A stretch of DNA of 35,429 nucleotides. Origin: a virus. Position numbers and translations under genes: made by a program. Positions 1 through 9,193 of the stretch are shown here, piece by piece. Location: IMG/VR virus record IMGVR_UViG_3300025101_000075, positions 1 through 35,429 of that record. One strand, written 5' to 3'. The notes beneath the pieces are model-generated. The model saw only the letters and a list, made by a program, of their open reading frames with translations, did no database searches and had not been told where the DNA came from. The first letter of the stretch is position 1, and every line of letters starts with the position of its first letter.

Positions 1-3000
1 TCACCTTCAAATAAAGCAGATTCTGGCTTAGCTACATATTCTATATCTTTTAAATTAAACTTTTTACCAATTTCAGGATATGCTTTTTTCCAAGACGTAT
101 ACTGTTTCTGTATATTAGCTAATTCCCCTGGTGATCTATCGAGTTCTTCTACTATTTCTTTATTTTTTAATAAATTTCTTTTTGCTTCACCAATAATTTG
201 TAATAAATCTTTCCTACTGTCAACTCCTAATTGTAAAGCTTTACCAATAAACTTAGCTTCATCTTTGTTTAATTTGTTTCTTTTTATTAAATCAGGTAGT
301 TTTAAATTTGGATCTTTTAAAGATTGTTCTATAGATTTTTTAATCTTTTCCGATGCTTGGAATTTATTTGCGCCAGCTTTTAGATCTGCTAATAGTTGTT
401 TTTTAGGTATAGCGGATTTAATATCCATACCTTCTATCTTTTTTCTTACAACTGTATTAGCTATTTGATAACCCTCTAGCTTGGCAACTCCTTTAAGTAA
501 TTGACCAATATTTCTATCATACTTATTTAATTGACCAGCTTCTGTAATACCTAATTCTTTTTGTACTTTAGCTATAGTCTCATTAGATATTTTACCTTTA
601 AACTCTGGTTTTAATTCCCATACACCAGTTTGACTAGTTAAACCTTTAGACCTTTTACCGGTTTTATTATAAAAAGTATTTAATACTCTATTATTCATAC
701 CAGTACCATAACCATAAACATCTCTAGACACATCTAACTTTTCTAAACCAATGTTAGTTTCCATATCACTAACGTTTGTTTCAGGTAGATTCTTTATAAA
801 TGTTTCTACTTTACTTTTATTAGAAAAAGCTTTTTGTATATTACCAGCTTCAGAAGGTTCTGGAATACCATCTTTAATTTTCTTAGCGTAAGTAAGATTT
901 TTCTTTGAGTCCATTATTTTAGCTTCAGGAACATCAAACGCTATTGAAGCAGCTTTACCTCCATAAGTTTCTCCTACTCCTTTAAAACCACCAGTACGCA
1001 TACTTACAGCGTCTGCCTCTGTAAAGTCTATAGCGTCTTCAATTTCTTTTGCTTTAGGTTTTACATTTGGAGCTTCTAATGGATTTATTGTTTTAGTATC
1101 TTTAGTAGTTTCAGATTTACTAGACTCCTTAGCTATCATAGCTTCCTCAGGATTAAGATCTTTTGATTCAGCATCAAAACCTCTTTCGCCTTCTTTGGTG
1201 GGTTGTTCTAATCTAACTTCAGGACCTTCAAATTGACCTTGCTTAGCTTTGTCTAAAGCTTGTTTAAATCGTTGAGTCAAACGTTGATTCATATATGCTC
1301 CAAATGGTATTCTTTTACCATCAACAACTGGCTTGTACTGACCTAAAGCTTCAACAAACTCAGCATTAAAAGCAGATTGAAATTCTTTTTCAGAAACTCT
1401 TTTAGAAGGTTCTAAAGCTTGTATTCTAGGATTATTAGCTGCTCTTCTAGCTCTAACCTCTATCATGGTATTATTAGCTTTAGTTAATTCATCTGTAATT
1501 TGTTTTTTAAACTTAGAATCTTTTATATCCCTAACTCTTACACCACCACTACCTTGATCAATAATTTTAGTTTCAATTTTTTTGTTTACTTCAGAAGCAT
1601 CTTTACTACCTTTAGATATTATTTTTTCCGATGCTTGTAAACCCGTTGTTTCAGTTTCCACACCTAAAGCATCTGCTTCACGCTTTAAAAACTCATTAAT
1701 ATTCTTACTATTATACTTGCCACTCAAGACAAAGTCTACAAATTTAATAGGATCATTTAACGCGTCGTTGTACTCTTTTTCTGTAAGATCTTTAGTGCTT
1801 TGTTTTTCACTAGACTTTCTTTGTGCTTCAGATTTTAAGTTATTAAAAGCACCGTTTTCATTTAACTGTACAAACTCATTAAGAAATTCTTTAAGTTCTG
1901 ATAGTGGCACTTCTTTACCTGATACAATTTGTTCTAACACAGCATCATTAAAACCAGGTCTTTTAGACATTTCAGCACTAACCATGCTAAGTATACCTTT
2001 CTCTTTTAAACCTCCTATAAAGTTATCTAAATACTCTCTAGCCTCTTGCTCTGCTTGTTTTCTTGCTCCTTCTATATCTCTAGTATCTTTAGCTATAACT
2101 CTTGCTCTAGCCTCTATAGCTTCATCACCTATTCTTCTTTCAAATGGATGATGCCATATTTCGTGCACAGCTGTTCCACCAACATTTTCTCTAGCTGTAG
2201 CTTCTGTATTTACTAAAGCTATTGATTTTCCATTAACAACACCTTGATAACCAAAACCAGTTGGACTAAAATTACCACCGTTCTCCTCCATGAACTTCTT
2301 CATTTCAGCGTCGTTCATTTCTTTTATATCAAAGCCAGCTTCTTTATATTCATTAATCTCTTTTAGTTCTTTGCTAGTTCTTTCTACTTTGCCTTTTTCA
2401 ATTAAATCTTTTTTATTTTTTAAAACATCATTTAATTTAGAATCGATTTCATTTAATTGAGTTTCATAATCTGCTTTATCTAATCTATTAGCTTCATAAT
2501 CTTTCTTTAATTTTTCTTTGGCACCTTCCAGTCTACTTTCAGCTATTGATTCATCTATATATTTTTGAAAGTTAGGGTTATTAAGATCACCTTGAAAACG
2601 TCTAGTAGCTATATCTCTCATAGAATAACTAAAGTCTACTACGTTCTGCGCTTGAGCTTTGTCAAGACCGTATAACTCTAACATTTTAAAACCAGACGTT
2701 CCATCACTAGTAAAAGACGCGCCTTCTATTACAGCTAAGTTTTTAGCATTAAAACCACCAATAGATATAGCATAAGCAGCTTGTTCCAGCTCCTTAAAGC
2801 TACCCATAATTTCAGGATTAGCTAGATCTTTAGCTAATATATCTAACGGTATTTTTAATTTCAACCTATTAGCATTAAACTCTAAGTTAGAAATTTCTTG
2901 TTTCTTTTGATTTTCAGTTTTATCACTTTCGTTTATTTCTTTTTTCTTAGCTTCTAAAGCTTCGTCTACCCTATTGCTAAAAGCTTCTTCTCCTTCTTTA

Positions 3001-5993
3001 TATTCCTTATTACCGTCAGAAACAGTTTTCATTCCAAGAGATCTTCTTAGTTTATTCCATTGTGGATTATTACCTCTTAATAAATCAATCTCTGTTCTAA
3101 ATCTTTCTATAGTTTGTTTACTATATCTATCTGGTCTAGATAATCCTAGAAATAATAAAGCTCCACCTAACTCCATTAAATGAGCAGGATCTGTTACATC
3201 ATTTAAAGCTTGTGAAACAGTTTTATCTCCAGTTAATACAGCTCCCACATTATCAGCCGCACTAATAGTAAAAGCACCTGTTCCAGCTCCTACTACTTTA
3301 CCACTAGCCGCTGTTGCGGTTCTACTTATAGACTTAACTGTTCTATCTACAACACTTCCAGTATACTTTAAAGCCCCACTTTTAGTCGATGCTGTAGTTG
3401 GTACTTGGTAAAAATATTCTAAAGCATTTCTTTGTGCGGCACTACCATTCTCGTATGTTTTTAATATAGCATTATTAAATTTGTTAGAAGCTTGAGCACC
3501 TTTTAATCTTATTGCACTAGCTGTTAAAGCAAATAGCTCTGGATTTTCTATACCAGGTCCAAAACCTAAACCTCTTTCCATCGCATTACTACCTTGTAGC
3601 CCAATATACTCTGTCATCACAGCGCTAGTATATGAAGCAACGCTTTTAGCAACTCCTTTTGACATACCAGATCTTAATAAACCTCTAAATGTGGCAGCTC
3701 TTAAAGCAGCAGGACCTAATCCCGCGCCACCAGTTGCTACAGTTGTTAAGTATATCTCAGCTCCCATACGAACTAAACCAGGTATTGATTTACCTGAACT
3801 CTTCCAAAGATCATGCTCTATAGTAGCTAAATTCCTTACGTCTGAATCTGTCTTTTTTATACCATAAACATCTTCTATTATATCAAAACCTAACTCACGT
3901 TGCTTATCCTCAGTTAAAGGAGCATTCATACCTATAGCTTCTGGTGTAGCTTCACCGATACCCTCTACAAATCTACCCACACCAGCTAAAAATCCATCAC
4001 CTACAGTGCTTTCATAAGTTGTGGGATCTGCATTTAAACTTTGAGCTAATAGCAATGTTGATCTATAATCTAGTAACTCATTCCACCTGCTAGGTAAATT
4101 ATCCTTAGCACTAGCATTACTTTCAAATAAAAAACTATCTTGGTCAGATTGAGGTAATGGAGTAAGAAGAGAAGGCATTTCGCCTGTTTCAACCCATTTG
4201 TTTATTTTTCTGAAGTCTTCAAAAGCACTACCCTCTGCTCCAACTAATTCTTGGCCTAAAGCACCAAATAATTGAAAGTAAGTACTCTCATTCATAGTCT
4301 CACTTAAACCTTTTCTTTTAAGATCTTTAGCAATGTTTAAAAGCTCTCTGTCAACATCAAGTAATTTTTCATCTAATTTATCAGGAGCTTCAAGAAGTAA
4401 ATCCTTTAAATCGTTTTTCTTATTTTGATTTTTAAGATTAAGTGCATCTACTTGGTTTTGTCTATCTTTTCTAACAAACTTACCATCTTGTTTTAATAAA
4501 TTAATCTCATCGTCATTTAAAAAGTCTTGAAGCTTTTCATTATATTGCTTGTATGCTAATGTTTTTTCTTCACCAGCTTCCATTTTGTCAATGGCCTGCT
4601 TTTCAGCAATTAAACTTTTTAACTCACCTTTGCTTTTATAAAAAGGTAATTCAGCTTCTAGTATTCTAGCGCCATCTTCTTTAGCTCTTTTAGTTCTATT
4701 GTCTTGAACTGTTAAAGCTATAGCATCCTCTTCCGCTTTTAACCTAGCTTCTTCCTTAGTAAGAGTGTTGCCTTCTTTGTTTAATATGTTTTTTTGTAAC
4801 TTGTCTACTAACTCTTGATCTACACCTTTTTCTTTAACATCTTCAATTTCTTTTTCATTCTCTTCTCTCTCACTTTTTTCATTAATGTAATCATTGTAAG
4901 CAGTCATAACTTGCTTACCTTTATTGTTAGGACCCCACTCTTGAGAACCATCTAACCACTCTCTAATATTATTTCTTATCTCTTGGTTATCTTGAACAAC
5001 TCCTCTAGCTGCAACAGATGATGGTCTAGTAAACGAAGGATCTCCAGCATTGAAATTCATGGAGCTAGCAGAACCACCACTAGACAAGTAATCTAAAAAA
5101 CCTTGATTATTCTGCGCGTTAGCTCTAGCTGTAGCTACAACTTCTTTAGGCATACCCAACTTTTCTAAAGTTTGTATAGTCTTATTAAGCTCATCATTAG
5201 ACATAGTTCCCTCAGCATCACCACTTATATTAGGATTAAAACCTTCGTTTATTAACGACTTTACTTCATTTTGATAATCAAAATTTTCTTTAGCTTTTTT
5301 GTTTTGCAAGTCTTGTTGCCAAGCAATGTTCATTTGACCAAACTCAGTATCTACAGCTATATCTATAGCTTCTTCCATAGAATTAACCTGAGGATTAGAT
5401 CTCATTATTTCTGCTGCTTTTTTAGTTAAACCAGGTGTTACCTGCATTTCAACATCTTGACCTTTGTCGTTTTTAACCATATAGTCAGGTCCTAACGTTC
5501 TTACGTCATCAGAATTTTTATATTTACCTTCTTTATTAAATTTAGATTTATTAGCGAACTCTAAAAAATTTATATAATCAGCTCTACTTTGAGCTTCTCT
5601 ACCTTCAACATCACTAGGTACACCAGAAGGAACATTACCGCTTGATCTTGAAGCATTATAATCTGTGTTCATTCTCCATCTAAATACCTCTCCATCTTCA
5701 TTTGTTACATCTAGCTCATCATGTATATAACCACCTTTCATTGCAGGTGTATCAAAAGTTAAATGTGGATATTTAGCAGCTAATTTATCTTCTAAATCCT
5801 CTTCAGCACTATCAAAAAGACCTTCACCTTTAACGTTCCACTCTTCAAAAGATATATCATTGCTAATTGGTGGAGGAATACTATTTAACCAGTCATAATC
5901 ATCTTCAGTTTCTTCTTCACCTATAACCTCTACGTTTTCGACAACATCATCGTCAAATAAACCTGCGTATAAATCTTCTTCTGGATCTTGCAT
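1..5993 (-). CDS. Giant virion (ejected/internal) protein with HExxH zincin motif, 3' end outside window
   Basis: The frame is open from an ATG at 5993 to the window edge, giving at least 1,997 codons with no stop, so the C-terminus is missing. The N-terminus is very acidic. Long charged helical stretches follow, then an Ala/Gly-rich hydrophobic zone at about residues 735-960. A zinc-protease motif HEIWH lies at residues 1277-1281, preceded by GGTAV. A stretch at 1540-1640, containing FGAYMNQRL (1564-1572) and NPEEAMIAKE (1614-1623), looks like sigma-70 region 2 and its downstream linker. The gene follows the 683-residue protein by 7 bases and ends the run of tail and internal proteins. Very large proteins at this place in podovirus-like phages are usually packaged in the virion and ejected. 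Protease and sigma-like roles are inferences from motifs; the virion role comes from context. Confidence 0.8.
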   Translation of the reverse strand, partial: MQDPEEDLYAGLFDDDVVENVEVIGEEETEDDYDWLNSIPPPISNDISFEEWNVKGEGLFDSAEEDLEDKLAAKYPHLTFDTPAMKGGYIHDELDVTNEDGEVFRWRMNTDYNASRSSGNVPSGVPSDVEGREAQSRADYINFLEFANKSKFNKEGKYKNSDDVRTLGPDYMVKNDKGQDVEMQVTPGLTKKAAEIMRSNPQVNSMEEAIDIAVDTEFGQMNIAWQQDLQNKKAKENFDYQNEVKSLINEGFNPNISGDAEGTMSNDELNKTIQTLEKLGMPKEVVATARANAQNNQGFLDYLSSGGSASSMNFNAGDPSFTRPSSVAARGVVQDNQEIRNNIREWLDGSQEWGPNNKGKQVMTAYNDYINEKSEREENEKEIEDVKEKGVDQELVDKLQKNILNKEGNTLTKEEARLKAEEDAIALTVQDNRTKRAKEDGARILEAELPFYKSKGELKSLIAEKQAIDKMEAGEEKTLAYKQYNEKLQDFLNDDEINLLKQDGKFVRKDRQNQVDALNLKNQNKKNDLKDLLLEAPDKLDEKLLDVDRELLNIAKDLKRKGLSETMNESTYFQLFGALGQELVGAEGSAFEDFRKINKWVETGEMPSLLTPLPQSDQDSFLFESNASAKDNLPSRWNELLDYRSTLLLAQSLNADPTTYESTVGDGFLAGVGRFVEGIGEATPEAIGMNAPLTEDKQRELGFDIIEDVYGIKKTDSDVRNLATIEHDLWKSSGKSIPGLVRMGAEIYLTTVATGGAGLGPAALRAATFRGLLRSGMSKGVAKSVASYTSAVMTEYIGLQGSNAMERGLGFGPGIENPELFALTASAIRLKGAQASNKFNNAILKTYENGSAAQRNALEYFYQVPTTASTKSGALKYTGSVVDRTVKSISRTATAASGKVVGAGTGAFTISAADNVGAVLTGDKTVSQALNDVTDPAHLMELGGALLFLGLSRPDRYSKQTIERFRTEIDLLRGNNPQWNKLRRSLGMKTVSDGNKEYKEGEEAFSNRVDEALEAKKKEINESDKTENQKKQEISNLEFNANRLKLKIPLDILAKDLANPEIMGSFKELEQAAYAISIGGFNAKNLAVIEGASFTSDGTSGFKMLELYGLDKAQAQNVVDFSYSMRDIATRRFQGDLNNPNFQKYIDESIAESRLEGAKEKLKKDYEANRLDKADYETQLNEIDSKLNDVLKNKKDLIEKGKVERTSKELKEINEYKEAGFDIKEMNDAEMKKFMEENGGNFSPTGFGYQGVVNGKSIALVNTEATARENVGGTAVHEIWHHPFERRIGDEAIEARARVIAKDTRDIEGARKQAEQEAREYLDNFIGGLKEKGILSMVSAEMSKRPGFNDAVLEQIVSGKEVPLSELKEFLNEFVQLNENGAFNNLKSEAQRKSSEKQSTKDLTEKEYNDALNDPIKFVDFVLSGKYNSKNINEFLKREADALGVETETTGLQASEKIISKGSKDASEVNKKIETKIIDQGSGGVRVRDIKDSKFKKQITDELTKANNTMIEVRARRAANNPRIQALEPSKRVSEKEFQSAFNAEFVEALGQYKPVVDGKRIPFGAYMNQRLTQRFKQALDKAKQGQFEGPEVRLEQPTKEGERGFDAESKDLNPEEAMIAKESSKSETTKDTKTINPLEAPNVKPKAKEIEDAIDFTEADAVSMRTGGFKGVGETYGGKAASIAFDVPEAKIMDSKKNLTYAKKIKDGIPEPSEAGNIQKAFSNKSKVETFIKNLPETNVSDMETNIGLEKLDVSRDVYGYGTGMNNRVLNTFYNKTGKRSKGLTSQTGVWELKPEFKGKISNETIAKVQKELGITEAGQLNKYDRNIGQLLKGVAKLEGYQIANTVVRKKIEGMDIKSAIPKKQLLADLKAGANKFQASEKIKKSIEQSLKDPNLKLPDLIKRNKLNKDEAKFIGKALQLGVDSRKDLLQIIGEAKRNLLKNKEIVEELDRSPGELANIQKQYTSWKKAYPEIGKKFNLKDIEYVAKPESALFEG
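2151..2165 (-). other. HEIWH zinc-metallopeptidase motif inside the giant protein
   Basis: Reading the minus strand in the frame of the ATG at 5993 gives His-Glu-Ile-Trp-His at residues 1277-1281, followed by HPFERR. This is the HExxH signature in which two histidines bind zinc and the glutamate activates water. It sits in a plausible helix after a Gly-Gly-Thr-Ala-Val strand or turn. The third zinc ligand cannot be assigned by eye; acidic residues in the following GDEAIEARAR segment are candidates. Confidence 0.65.
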
Positions 5994-6000
5994 ATTGAAT

Positions 6001-8052
6001 TTATTTATAATCTGAACTATTAAATTTACTATTACCACTAACAGAGGCTTGAACTTCCATAGCAAAAGCTGGATCTGATTCAACTGCTTTTATAAAAGCG
6101 TCAAAATCAGCTTTGTCTTCACCTTCTAATTGTTTATAATCTGTTCCCTTTGTAAAAGTAAATCCATTTTTAGTTTTACTAAAGTATCCTAAATCTCCCT
6201 TTTGAGATGTACCCATTACGCTTGCATCTACAACAAGTTTATTACCATCTGCTCTAACACCATCAACAGTTACAAGACCTTTCTTAGCTGTTATTTTTTT
6301 ACCATCTTTTAGTATGTTGGCTTTATTAGCTCCAGTAGAGCCATCTAAAGAAAATCTATCAACTCTAGCTTGATCTTTTGAATTCATAGAACTTCTAAAA
6401 GTTACCTTAGTATTGTCTTTTTTAACATCAGTAGATGTTGGCGTGTTAGGTTGTAATGTTGTATTTTCAACAGCTGGACCTGAACCTCTCATAGCGCTAG
6501 CTGGTTTTGGGCCCATTGGCTCCCATTTTTCACCATTATATATTATTGATTTAGTTTTACCATTTGATTCAAACTCATAAACGTCACCTTTTTTTGGTGG
6601 TGATGCTTTATCTTTTGCATCTAATTCCTTTGCGAGTTCTTCTTTGGAAGTGCCTGTTAGTTTAGTTACTTTGCCACTTGTAGGTATATCACTACTGCTA
6701 GATTGATTTGTAGACTCATATCCTTTAGTTAATTCTTTAAGAATTTTTTTATCCTCTGGAGTCGCTGTTCCTTCTTCTACTTTCTTTTCTATTTTTAATA
6801 TTGCATCTACTCTCTGGTTTTCTGTCATTTTACCTTTTGAGCTAGATCCGCCTTGGTTTTTTAACGCTGCTTTTGCTATTGACGCTCTTTGAGCAGTGGT
6901 ATAGCTATCGTCAGTTAGCTTTCTAGATGTAACTATTTCGTCTGGTTTTATCAAACCATCTTGAGGGTCTAGATATTTAAAATAAGCTTCGACAGCTGCT
7001 TGCTGCTCTGCGCTACCTTGCCAAGTACCTGCTTGAGCTTGTGTAGCGTACATTTGATCTATATCAACATCATCTGCTGTTCCTGCTATTTTATCTTCAC
7101 CTAACAAACCTAAACCGTTTAACGCGTCTATAGATCTTTGATCAGGATTTTCTCCAGTTGCTTGACTCATTAATCCTTTAAGAACAACAGGGTAACTTCT
7201 ACGCATTTCATTACTGTCTGACATTATTTTATCTAGCTTACCACCTTCAACAAAAGACCTTAAGTGATCATTAGCTACTTTATAGTTCTTGCTTTTTTGT
7301 TGATTATATCTATCAGATTGATCATCTATGGTTTGAACCATTGACTTATAATCTGCTTTTTCAGATAATCCAGCTTGCCATTCTTGTCTTAATTTTGCAG
7401 GATCTCCATAAGTTTGAACGGCCATGCTACCATCTAAAGCTCCTTTAACTAAACTGCTTCCACTGATTATTTTTTGATTACCATCCGCATCTAAAACAGG
7501 TTTGTTTTCTTCATCAAATAGTAAATATTCAACATCTCCTGTTTTAAAATTGTATTGCTTTTTTACATTTTTACCATATTGAAGTAAGTTTGCTAAACTG
7601 TTATTATTAGCAGCATCAATAGCTCCTGGGTTAACACCATCTATTTTTGCACCAGCTTCCCAATCTTCAATTAAAGCGTCATAAGATCCTCTCTGTTCCG
7701 CTAATTGCCTTGGTACTTCTCTTATTCTTCTAAGCTCAGCTTGACAATCAGGAGTGTCACAATTCATAAGATCCCAATATTTATTATGCATGTTATGTAG
7801 GAAAGCTTTTGTGTCTGCTGCATACCCTCCTTCAGGCCTATATTGTTCTATATTTTGATACCAAACTTGATCACCTAAATCTCTTTTTTGCTTTTGTTGT
7901 TCAAGTATGCGCATGTTTTCCTTAATGTTCTGCTGCTGTGTAGCATTAATAGCATCAAACTCAGAACGCATATTTTTTCTAAAGTTTGATATTTCTTTAT
8001 TAATAACATCGCCGCTTCTATTAAGAATTATTTTTGGATCAGTATACCCCAT
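6001..8052 (-). CDS. Putative internal virion/ejection protein, 683 aa
   Basis: I do not recognise a named family. The protein is hydrophilic and rich in Gln, Lys, Asp and Ser. Residues 1-75 look like a continuous amphipathic helix. A Cys pair lies in CDTPDC near residue 100, and a Ser/Gly/Lys-rich low-complexity linker runs over about 400-460. No signal peptide or membrane segment is evident. It lies between a 236-residue protein with hydrophobic ends and the giant left-edge protein, the position where T7-like and crAss-like phages place internal core or cargo proteins. The ATG at 8052 follows the previous stop by 17 bases. An internal/ejected role is inferred from position and composition only. 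Confidence 0.7.
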   Translation of the reverse strand: MGYTDPKIILNRSGDVINKEISNFRKNMRSEFDAINATQQQNIKENMRILEQQKQKRDLGDQVWYQNIEQYRPEGGYAADTKAFLHNMHNKYWDLMNCDTPDCQAELRRIREVPRQLAEQRGSYDALIEDWEAGAKIDGVNPGAIDAANNNSLANLLQYGKNVKKQYNFKTGDVEYLLFDEENKPVLDADGNQKIISGSSLVKGALDGSMAVQTYGDPAKLRQEWQAGLSEKADYKSMVQTIDDQSDRYNQQKSKNYKVANDHLRSFVEGGKLDKIMSDSNEMRRSYPVVLKGLMSQATGENPDQRSIDALNGLGLLGEDKIAGTADDVDIDQMYATQAQAGTWQGSAEQQAAVEAYFKYLDPQDGLIKPDEIVTSRKLTDDSYTTAQRASIAKAALKNQGGSSSKGKMTENQRVDAILKIEKKVEEGTATPEDKKILKELTKGYESTNQSSSSDIPTSGKVTKLTGTSKEELAKELDAKDKASPPKKGDVYEFESNGKTKSIIYNGEKWEPMGPKPASAMRGSGPAVENTTLQPNTPTSTDVKKDNTKVTFRSSMNSKDQARVDRFSLDGSTGANKANILKDGKKITAKKGLVTVDGVRADGNKLVVDASVMGTSQKGDLGYFSKTKNGFTFTKGTDYKQLEGEDKADFDAFIKAVESDPAFAMEVQASVSGNSKFNSSDYK

Positions 8053-8069
8053 ATCTTATGTTTTATTTA

Positions 8070-8780
8070 TTACGAGTTAATTGGACCAGTTGTTTGAACA
8101 GCATCAGTCCCAGTTGTATTATTCGCCGCAGCTGCAGCATCTAATTGACTAGCCATGTTGTTAGTGTTAATACCACCAGCAACCATTCCTATACCATCTG
8201 TAACGCTACCCGCTATATTTCCATAAGCAGCCCATTTCTGTGCTTCCGCATTATACATTTGAGCTTCAGCTTTATCCATAAGATTAGCTGTTCTATTAAG
8301 CTTATCCATTTCTCTAAACTCTTGGTTCTGCCATTTAAACCTTTCTCCCTCAGCTTTTTGTTGGTTAATTACTTGTTGTGAATTAGCAATATTAACCGCG
8401 TTAGAAAGTTCTTGTTTTTGTATATCAGCAGATATGCCTTGTTTAGATTTTAAAGCCATTTGAGCTAAAGCAGTAGCTCCAGCAGAACCACTTCCAGTTG
8501 CCATTAAAGTGTCTAAAGTATTAGCTAAAGCTTGATCAGCTTCTTCAGCTTGAAATCTAGCAGCTTGAGTAGCAACACCTATTTTTTCAGCTTCATTAGT
8601 TAAACCAGCCATAGGATTTATAACATCTTGTCTTGATGCTTCTAAATCTTTTAGTATAGCTTCTTGTTTATTTTTTTCTGCTTCAAACTTCCTTTGATCT
8701 TTATTTGCTTTCACTGCCGATGCTACACCCATGCCTACACTTATTCCAGTAGATACTATAGCTGCTGTTACTAGTCCCAT
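8070..8780 (-). CDS. Putative internal virion protein with membrane-active ends, 236 aa
   Basis: The N-terminus (residues 2-23) is a Gly/Ala/Val-rich hydrophobic segment, and a second Gly-rich hydrophobic segment spans about 186-203. Between them is a long Ala/Gln/Lys-rich helical region with coiled-coil character. This layout and length resemble the small internal virion protein of T7-like phages (gp14 type), which inserts into the outer membrane during DNA ejection. No sequence identity to it is claimed. It sits between the acetyltransferase gene and the 683-residue internal protein, with only two bases separating it from the former. The tail is rich in Asn, Thr and Ala. Most likely role: ejection-conduit component. 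Confidence 0.65.
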   Translation of the reverse strand: MGLVTAAIVSTGISVGMGVASAVKANKDQRKFEAEKNKQEAILKDLEASRQDVINPMAGLTNEAEKIGVATQAARFQAEEADQALANTLDTLMATGSGSAGATALAQMALKSKQGISADIQKQELSNAVNIANSQQVINQQKAEGERFKWQNQEFREMDKLNRTANLMDKAEAQMYNAEAQKWAAYGNIAGSVTDGIGMVAGGINTNNMASQLDAAAAANNTTGTDAVQTTGPINS

Positions 8781-8782
8781 AA

Positions 8783-9187
8783 TTATTTATTTAAAATTTT
8801 CGTTAATTCGTACGATGGCTTTTTATCTACGTGCCACTTTAATTTTTTATGTGTTGCTATTAGTTTTTTATGTTTACACACACTAAACATATATTTATAA
8901 CCTAATTCTTTAACTATGTTTTCTGCGCCTGTTATAAGTAATTCTATTAACACTTGTCTATCTGATTCTCTATATTCAGGATCAGAAATTATCCATTCTA
9001 ATAAACATACTTTAGCGTTGGTTAAATATATAAAACCTATAGCCACTGGTGTGTTATTAGATTGTACAACCACACCTGTTTCAGGTAAAAAATCGTCAGC
9101 TGGTGCAACCCAATCAGGCCATTTTTCCCACCACTTTTTAGCTATTTGTAAATCTTTTTTATTTAATTTTCTTATATTTAATTTCAT
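8783..9187 (-). CDS. GNAT-family N-acetyltransferase-like protein, 134 aa
   Basis: The protein has the GNAT order of elements: an N-terminal strand (LNIRKL), a helix (DLQIAKKWWEKW), paired strands with GVVVQSNNTPVAIGFIYL, the central strand KVCLLEWIISDP, a long helix from about residue 78, and the C-terminal half ending in the segment around LKWH and the final strand. Acetyl-CoA-dependent acyl transfer to an amine is the family reaction; the substrate is unknown. The usual pyrophosphate-binding loop R/QxxGxG/A after the central strand is replaced here by YRESDRQ, so binding may be altered. It lies among tail and internal virion genes, suggesting a virion-carried enzyme or a modifier of structural proteins. 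The family call is good; activity is uncertain. Confidence 0.72.
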   Translation of the reverse strand: MKLNIRKLNKKDLQIAKKWWEKWPDWVAPADDFLPETGVVVQSNNTPVAIGFIYLTNAKVCLLEWIISDPEYRESDRQVLIELLITGAENIVKELGYKYMFSVCKHKKLIATHKKLKWHVDKKPSYELTKILNK

Positions 9188-9193
9188 TTAATT

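Noticed and set aside
1582-2151. 189-residue plus-strand open frame
   Set aside because: It is a shadow of the giant minus-strand gene. Its Ser/Leu/Phe-rich composition is what the complement of Lys/Glu/Ala codons gives, and no start context or neighbour on that strand supports it.
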